Of a DNA stretch of 64,000 nt, positions 58,962 through 64,000 are shown one piece after another. This DNA comes from RUG11462 sp045539315 (GTDB lineage: Bacteria > Bacillota > Clostridia > Oscillospirales > Acutalibacteraceae): assembly GCA_045539315.1 (NCBI GenBank), contig JAZQFC010000010.1, positions 1 to 64,000 on the forward strand, given 5' to 3'. A program made the translations under genes and the position numbers. Below the pieces are notes generated by a model. That model was given only the letters and a program-made list of their open reading frames with translations, was not told the origin of the DNA and did no database searches. Numbering within the stretch: position 1 is the first letter of the stretch; every line of letters begins with the position of its first letter.

Positions 58962-60389
58962 TTAACCGTTCATAATAATGTCATTAATTACCTTTGCGGT
59001 TTCACTTCTTAATTCTTTTTGCAAAAGATAAGACATATGAGAAGGGGTAGAAGGGTCCCAAACAAATGAACAGTCATCGTTTATTGTCATACTACCGCTT
59101 TGAATTTCAAATCGGTCAGCAAGTCCATAAACAGAATAAAGAATTGTAGAAGGGTCAGCAGTATGATGGTCCCAATTATCGCCCCATCTACCTCTGTGCA
59201 ACTCATAAGACCTTTTAAGTGGGTGAGGGCTTTCTAAATTATGAAAATCATCGCCAACAAAAATGTTATGACCAATATCTCTGCCGATGAATGTTATTCT
59301 ACCTTTGTAATTTCTAACACAGAATAAAGCGTTTTCGGCATCACGAGTAAAGTTTACATTATCAATTGCAGGGTCATCAGGGAAATTTCCTGCCATACAA
59401 ACCCATTCATTAACCTTTTTCTCGATTAATTCAACACCGGTTAAATCGCTGATTTCATCTTTTCCACTTTTAAGTAGTGCAGCAAGGTTTGTAAGATAAC
59501 CTATAGTAACAAGTTTAATTGAATTGTCTTCGGCTTGCGCTAAAATTCTTCGCATTAATTTATAGCCGATTTCTGCCTCGCTATTTGATTTAATAGATGG
59601 GTTAAATTCATCTGTGATTTGTTGCAAAAAGCAAGAGTCACGTCTCATTCCGCCTTGACCTGGTTCAGGCGCGCCAACTGCAACATCGCCTCTGCCATAA
59701 AACTCTAAAATAGCCTTTGTAACAGGCGCAGAAAGTTCATTTCCGGACGAAACAGTAACGCCAACTAAATTAGCATCTCCTCGTTTTTCAAGGTTAAGAA
59801 GCATAGCAAGAGCCGCCACATCATCGCAGTCAGTTAACATATCTGTATCAAGCAAAATGTTAACAGGCGTAGTCCACTCATTTTTATAAAAATCTTCTCT
59901 ACGAGAAGCGGCTTCCTTATCATATTCATTCCAGTTAGACTTAATTTCATTAGTCTCTTCAATTTGCTCAATTAAATCAAGCGATATACAGTGTCTTCCG
60001 CCTTCAAATTCAGTTTCAAGCCATATATCAACTATCTCTTTAGCCTTTTCAAAACTTAAATCTTTACCTGCAAGACAAAGTATATTAGAATCATTATGAA
60101 GTCTTGTTAATTTAGCAGTTTCAACATCATTTACAACTGCCGCTCTAACACCTTTATATTTGTTTGCAACGATACTCATACCAATTCCGGAGTTGCAAAT
60201 TAAAATACCCCTGTCTGCCTCGCCTTTTGAAACAGCACTAGCAACTTTAGAAGCGTAATAAGGGTATCTAACTATTTCGTTTGTATCGCTACCCTCGTTA
60301 ACAACGGTGTTGCGTTTTTCAATAAGATAATTCATAATTTTTTTCTTTATCTCATAGCCACCGTGGTCGTTTGCAATATAGATTTTCAT
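58962..60389 (-). CDS. Fusion of RpiB-type isomerase and nucleoside hydrolase
   Basis: 475 residues from the ATG at 60389 (GGGGTGG upstream). Residues 1-150 are an RpiB/LacAB isomerase: IANDHGGYEIK (Asp8, His9), GILICNSGIGMS with Cys65 as catalytic base (canonical G-T is N-S here), and LTRLHNDSNILCLAG (His98). Residues 170-475 are a nucleoside hydrolase: NILLDTDMLTDCDDVAAL (ribose and calcium-binding Asp cluster), VTIGYLTNLAALL and VNFTRDAENA. No frameshift is needed; both domains are full length and joined by about 20 charged residues. It could free ribose from nucleosides and isomerise a phosphopentose; the kinase between would be separate. Confidence 0.88.
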   Translation of the reverse strand: MKIYIANDHGGYEIKKKIMNYLIEKRNTVVNEGSDTNEIVRYPYYASKVASAVSKGEADRGILICNSGIGMSIVANKYKGVRAAVVNDVETAKLTRLHNDSNILCLAGKDLSFEKAKEIVDIWLETEFEGGRHCISLDLIEQIEETNEIKSNWNEYDKEAASRREDFYKNEWTTPVNILLDTDMLTDCDDVAALAMLLNLEKRGDANLVGVTVSSGNELSAPVTKAILEFYGRGDVAVGAPEPGQGGMRRDSCFLQQITDEFNPSIKSNSEAEIGYKLMRRILAQAEDNSIKLVTIGYLTNLAALLKSGKDEISDLTGVELIEKKVNEWVCMAGNFPDDPAIDNVNFTRDAENALFCVRNYKGRITFIGRDIGHNIFVGDDFHNLESPHPLKRSYELHRGRWGDNWDHHTADPSTILYSVYGLADRFEIQSGSMTINDDCSFVWDPSTPSHMSYLLQKELRSETAKVINDIIMNG

Positions 60390-60508
60390 AAATACCACCC
60401 CATTCAATGAGATTATAGCATAACTTATATTTAAAATCAACTATTTACAAATACAAAAAATTCTTGTATAATTTATATGTGCTATATTCAAAAAGGAGAT
60501 ATAAAAAT

Positions 60509-61141
60509 ATGAGAAAATGTCTTGATTGTGGTGCTGAAGTTAACAATGTTGATATGCAGTGCCCTGAATGTCAAAGTGAGAATTTATCTTTAATAGAGGA
60601 AGAAAAAGTTTTTAAAGAGAAAAAGCCAAAAGGTGGCTTGATTCTTTTAATAGTAGTTGTAATAATCGGTATAATAGCAGCATTGATAGTGGGGGATAAT
60701 GCTAAAAATGTTGTTCCTGCAAAACCAATTGAAAAAGCAGTAACCGCTCTTTATGCCGGCGATTTAGATGGATATATCAATGAAATGTATGGTTGTTTTA
60801 CCGCAGATGCAGAAAATTACTTTTCTGAAGAGTTTGGCAATTTTGAAACATATAAACAAGAAAATGATGAAATTTTAAAACAGGCATATGGCGAAAATTA
60901 CTCTATAAAATCAAAAATAGTTGATGTTTATAATTATTCTGATAAGATGGTAGAACTTGTTCAACAAACCTGCGATGATTTGAATTATGATATTAAAATC
61001 GAAGAATTAAAACATGTTTGTATAAGAGTTTCAATTGAAAATGAAGAAGGCGCTCAATCTTATTATATTGCTGATGAATATTCAGTTCAAGTTGGTGGCA
61101 AATGGTACTTCTTGCCTAAAGATATGTTAATAATAGAATAA
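60509..61141 (+). CDS. Membrane protein with N-terminal zinc ribbon
   Basis: 210 residues from the ATG at 60509 (AAGGAGAT upstream). A zinc ribbon MRKCLDCGAEVNNVDMQCPECQ (two C-x2-C knuckles) is followed by one membrane helix (GLILLIVVVIIGIIAALIV) at about residues 42-62 and an extracytoplasmic domain of 140 residues with a helix-rich start (KAVTALYAGDLDGYINEMYG), similar in outline to DUF4878/NTF2-like lipoprotein folds. Function unknown. This zinc-ribbon plus single-helix design is common in clostridial envelope proteins. Confidence 0.7.
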   Translation: MRKCLDCGAEVNNVDMQCPECQSENLSLIEEEKVFKEKKPKGGLILLIVVVIIGIIAALIVGDNAKNVVPAKPIEKAVTALYAGDLDGYINEMYGCFTADAENYFSEEFGNFETYKQENDEILKQAYGENYSIKSKIVDVYNYSDKMVELVQQTCDDLNYDIKIEELKHVCIRVSIENEEGAQSYYIADEYSVQVGGKWYFLPKDMLIIE

Positions 61142-61175
61142 AAAAATCGAGCAGAAAATTCTGCTCGATTTTTGT
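61142..61175. terminator. Bidirectional intrinsic terminator
   Basis: Stem AAAAATCGAGCAGAA / TTCTGCTCGATTTTT between convergent genes. Confidence 0.88.
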
Positions 61176-61179
61176 TTTG

Positions 61180-62925
61180 TTAATACCAAGAATGTGTAGT
61201 ATAATTTACTTTTCCATCAACTTTACGATATAAAATATGATGCTTACCGCTACTTGAAACGCTCAAAGTAACTTTTTTAGGTTTTGCTTCAGCGTTAGTT
61301 AATAACTTAAATTCAATTTTTGAATCGCTAATAACTTTAGCGCTTATTTTAATAGCGTATTTAGTTGAGTTTTTAAATCTGAAATCACAAGTGCCCCAAG
61401 AAATAGCAGCATCTCTACCATAAGGAACATAGTGAACAGGGAGTGTGTGTTGATGTCTTTCAACGATTTCCAAGTTAGCATACAAAACTGCATTGAAAAG
61501 TGTTGTAGAAACTTGGCAAACACCACCGCCATAACCTTCTGTTACTTCTTCGCCTTGATAAACAGTAGCAATTTTAAAGCCTCTTTCAGGAGTTCTAGGG
61601 CCTACTACGCTATCAAATGAGAAAACGTCACCAGGCTCTAAAACAGTTCCGTCAATATGTTTTGAAGCGAGTTTAACATTAACCGTTCTGCCATATGGAC
61701 TGCTGAAATATGTATAGAACGAAGAATAAACATTGGCAAATCTTGTTGTTCTCTTTTCAGACCAAACACCGTAATACTTTTTACCATTAAAATCTTTATA
61801 TGCTCTTACTTGATAATAATATTGAGTGTTTTTATTTAACTTAACTTTTAAAGAATTTTTGGTGTTATTATTAACAGTTTTTTTGTTAACACCTTTTTTC
61901 ATATTCTTGTATTTAGAATATCTTATTTCATAGCCGTCTGCTTTTTGCTTTTCCCATTTAAAAGTGAAACTTTTGCCGGTATAACCTGAAGCCAAAGTAA
62001 CAACTTGTTTTGGACGCATAACAACAGTTCTTACATTTGAATCTTCACTTTCGATTCTTTTGCCATCAACTGTTTTATATGCTCTTACTTTATATCTGTA
62101 AATGGTAGCAGGAGTTCTTGCTTTAACATAAAAATATGTGCTTTTAGTAGCAACAGCAAAAACATATTTACTCTTTGATGGGTCATATCTATAAATACGG
62201 TATCCATCAATTTTACCGCTTACTGCTTTCCATTTCAAAGTAAATGTAGTATCTTTTACACTACTAGCAGAAACTCCCTCAACTTTTTTTGGATGAATTT
62301 TAAAAGTTTTAGTAACTTTACCTGTATAATTGCCAATACCTTTAGCAGTAACTTGACCAAAACCTATGTTAACATTCTTTTTGTAAGAAAGAGTATAATC
62401 AACATTTAAAACAGGAAGCATAGTAATACCCATAGTCATAACAGGGGTATGAGCAGTACCATCATAAACATAATCTGTTTGTGAAAGTTGTTTATTCTTT
62501 AATACAGAGATGTCTTTTTTAGCAATAGTAAACTCTCTTGAAGCGCTACCCGAAAGCGAATCATTACCTTCAATTGCTTTAATATTAACAGTTGCAGTAC
62601 CTGCGTTAATATTATTAACATATTCAACAGTATAGTGAATGTCTTTTAAATATGTAAAATCGCCGTAAGTAACAGTAACTTTTGGAGTTTTTTCTTCTGC
62701 TGAATAAACATAATTTGTTTTTGCTAATTTCACATTACAGTTCAACAAATCAACAATGTTTGGGATAGGCGTAGTAGTATCACTAGGCTCTGTAGGGTCC
62801 TGTGTACTAGTAGTTGTAAACACATCAGGGTTTGTTGGATCATAGTAATCCTGCGCGCTTGTTGAAACAGGAACAGAAACTAAAATGCAAAAGCATAAAA
62901 TCAAAGCAATAATTTTAGATTTCAT
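61180..62925 (-). CDS. VanW family surface protein with Fn3 repeats
   Basis: 581 residues with a signal peptide (KIIALILCFCILVSVPVSTSA). Residues 60-210 hold two MBG-like beta repeats (VTYGDFTYLKDIHYTVEY; MLPVLNVDYTLSYKKNVNIG), 215-390 two Fn3-type repeats, and 400-560 the VanW domain: SSPYGRTVNVKLASKHIDGT, PGDVFSFDSVVGPRTPERGF, GYGGGVCQVSTTLFNAVL and ERHQHTLPVHYVPYGRDAA. VanW-type domains occur in vancomycin loci and many spore or envelope proteins; the biochemical role is unknown, perhaps peptidoglycan binding. No sortase motif seen. Confidence 0.88.
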   Translation of the reverse strand: MKSKIIALILCFCILVSVPVSTSAQDYYDPTNPDVFTTTSTQDPTEPSDTTTPIPNIVDLLNCNVKLAKTNYVYSAEEKTPKVTVTYGDFTYLKDIHYTVEYVNNINAGTATVNIKAIEGNDSLSGSASREFTIAKKDISVLKNKQLSQTDYVYDGTAHTPVMTMGITMLPVLNVDYTLSYKKNVNIGFGQVTAKGIGNYTGKVTKTFKIHPKKVEGVSASSVKDTTFTLKWKAVSGKIDGYRIYRYDPSKSKYVFAVATKSTYFYVKARTPATIYRYKVRAYKTVDGKRIESEDSNVRTVVMRPKQVVTLASGYTGKSFTFKWEKQKADGYEIRYSKYKNMKKGVNKKTVNNNTKNSLKVKLNKNTQYYYQVRAYKDFNGKKYYGVWSEKRTTRFANVYSSFYTYFSSPYGRTVNVKLASKHIDGTVLEPGDVFSFDSVVGPRTPERGFKIATVYQGEEVTEGYGGGVCQVSTTLFNAVLYANLEIVERHQHTLPVHYVPYGRDAAISWGTCDFRFKNSTKYAIKISAKVISDSKIEFKLLTNAEAKPKKVTLSVSSSGKHHILYRKVDGKVNYTTHSWY

Positions 62926-62967
62926 TAAATTATACGGCTCTCTTTCTGTATATTATTATTTAATTAT

Positions 62968-62996
62968 ATTCTACTATACTTTTTTTCGTTTTTCAA
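62968..62996 (-). promoter_or_regulatory. Promoter of the VanW gene
   Basis: On the minus strand TTGAAA (62991-62996), 17-bp spacer, TAGAAT (62968-62973). Confidence 0.65.
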
Positions 62997-63039
62997 CATA
63001 ATCTTAAAAAAATTTACAAGTTTTTTGAATTAATATTTA

Positions 63040-63068
63040 TTGACAAGATAAAGGTATAGTGATAAACT
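63040..63068 (+). promoter_or_regulatory. Promoter of the CotH-like gene
   Basis: TTGACA, 17-bp spacer, TAAACT, 48 bases ahead of the start codon. Confidence 0.7.
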
Positions 63069-63115
63069 TTAAAATAGACAAGTTTAGTTAATTATATTCG
63101 CTCAAGGAGTAAAAA

Positions 63116-64000
63116 ATGAGAAAAATTTCACTTAAAAATAAGGATAAAGTTTTAAGCAAAAAAACTAAAATCACTTTAATAACTTGTGCAGTTGTTATCG
63201 CGGTTTTAGGTCTTGCAACATTCCTTTTTTTAAAATTTTATCACATATATGATACTAAAGTGCATAACCCAACTTGTACAACCAAGGGATATACAGAGTC
63301 GGTGTGCAAAATCTGTGGTGACATACAAAGGGTAAAATATACAGCGCCTTATGGTCATGATTATGGCGAGGTAAAGTTAAAATCAAAACCAACTGAATTA
63401 ACTTTTGGTGAAAACGCAAGAAAATGTTCAAGATGTGGTGTTGAGCAGATAACAAAAATTGAGCCAACTATAAAAATGAAAAAGTTTTACTTTGTCGGTG
63501 ATGCTTTTACAGTTGATGAATACAAAGTTGCAACAGGCTCGATGACATATTCTTATAATGGTGTAAAAAAAGATTATTTTATTGCGCTTGATTATGAAGA
63601 TGAAGATAATTCAAGATATATAAAGCATGATTATAAAATCACATTTTATTCGGATAAAAAACTCAAAACTCCTGTAAAACTTAAATTAATGGAAGGCGTT
63701 GAGCCGTCAGAAACATGGGAACTATATGGCAATTTTTATGATTTTAAAAATTTAAGAGATGCAGTTGCAACCGAAGTTTTTAAAGATGTGAGAAAAACTT
63801 CTAAAAAGATAGACGCAAGACTAGGGGAGAACTATTTAACCAAAAAAAGCGAGCCTGTAATATTCTTTATGAATGGCACATTTGTTGGTGTATTCAGACT
63901 TCTAGAAACCGATAGCGCAGATTTGATGAATGTTAAAGAAACAGATAAAATGTGCGCTTTAGTAAGAGCAAATTATGCAACAAGTCAAAGTTTTTTCAAA
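63116..64000 (+). CDS. CotH-like protein with N-terminal membrane anchor, partial
   Basis: 295 residues are visible and the frame stays open to the window edge, so the 3' part is missing. AAGGAGT precedes the ATG. A membrane helix (ITLITCAVVIAVLGLATFLFL) at about 19-39 is followed by a Cys-containing segment (HNPTCTTKGYTESVCKICGD, then ARKCSRCG), a small beta module (YFVGDAFTVDEYKVATGSM), and the beginning of a CotH-type kinase fold: WELYGNFYDFKNLRDAVATE, IFFMNGTFVGVFRLLE. CotH is an atypical spore-coat kinase in Bacillus, and CotH-like domains are also found in cellulosomal and surface proteins. The catalytic Asp residues expected further on are outside the window. Confidence 0.75.
   Translation, partial: MRKISLKNKDKVLSKKTKITLITCAVVIAVLGLATFLFLKFYHIYDTKVHNPTCTTKGYTESVCKICGDIQRVKYTAPYGHDYGEVKLKSKPTELTFGENARKCSRCGVEQITKIEPTIKMKKFYFVGDAFTVDEYKVATGSMTYSYNGVKKDYFIALDYEDEDNSRYIKHDYKITFYSDKKLKTPVKLKLMEGVEPSETWELYGNFYDFKNLRDAVATEVFKDVRKTSKKIDARLGENYLTKKSEPVIFFMNGTFVGVFRLLETDSADLMNVKETDKMCALVRANYATSQSFFK

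Noticed and set aside
1..64000. CRISPR array, integrase, transposase, tRNA or rRNA genes
   Set aside because: No evenly spaced repeats, recombinase motifs or tRNA cloverleaf sequences were found on reading either strand by eye.

Overview
This window is AT-rich chromosomal DNA from a low-GC, anaerobic, endospore-forming member of the Clostridia, probably a gut or rumen species of the Oscillospiraceae/Ruminococcaceae type. That placement is inference. It rests on a SpoIIE phosphatase, a SpoVB-like flippase, a SpoIIQ-like M23 protein and a CotH-like protein (sporulation); NfnAB, rubrerythrin and a 2[4Fe-4S] ferredoxin (anaerobic redox); glycine and lysine riboswitches ahead of transporters; and the clostridial gene order rimP-nusA-rnpM-L7Ae-infB-rbfA-nrnA-truB-ribF. 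I see no tRNA, rRNA, CRISPR array, transposase or integrase.

Layout. 1-5.1 kb: end of a Gfo/Idh/MocA oxidoreductase, two paralogous ribbon-helix-helix genes below 60 codons, an XRE repressor with paired operators, a secreted NucA-like nuclease, azlCD, and a lipoprotein divergent from a second XRE repressor. 5.1-11.5 kb: a leftward sugar-acid operon (GH39 hydrolase, SDR, enolase-superfamily dehydratase, KDPG-type aldolase) divergent from an AraC regulator and a MATE exporter. 11.5-15.7 kb: glycine-riboswitch symporter and nfnAB. 15.7-19.2 kb: GntR-ABC-permease operon. 19.3-29.0 kb: translation/RNA operon continuing into holB and ricT. 29-33.4 kb: GH78, ferredoxin and two methyltransferases. 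33.4-37 kb: pnuC-like transporter behind a riboswitch-like leader, sdpRI and a flippase. 37-41.7 kb: pfkA, ywlG-like, metA, HAD, rubrerythrin, ymdB. 41.8-48 kb: a candidate small RNA, spoIIE, GNAT, polysaccharide deacetylase, an ECF S component and an MBL protein. 47.8-51.4 kb: initiation genes for a surface glycan, and nth. 51.4-58.2 kb: lysine riboswitch with transporter, spoIIQ-like, grpE-dnaK-dnaJ. 58.2-64 kb: secreted proteins, an RpiB/nucleoside-hydrolase fusion, VanW, and a CotH-like gene cut by the window edge.

No single large undescribed system stands out. The best leads are small. (1) The pnuC-like gene has a short leader with a strong promoter and mutually exclusive hairpins, one of them an intrinsic terminator; I cannot assign it to a known riboswitch class. 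(2) One ORF fuses a complete RpiB domain to a complete nucleoside hydrolase domain. (3) An intergenic transcription unit of about 110 nt has its own promoter and terminator. (4) The spoIIE promoter has a 21-bp spacer with a Spo0A-box-like site over its -35, the arrangement known from Bacillus. (5) Two XRE repressors each have a pair of operators 24-25 bp apart, with one operator inside a promoter spacer; in one case the promoter points at no gene.
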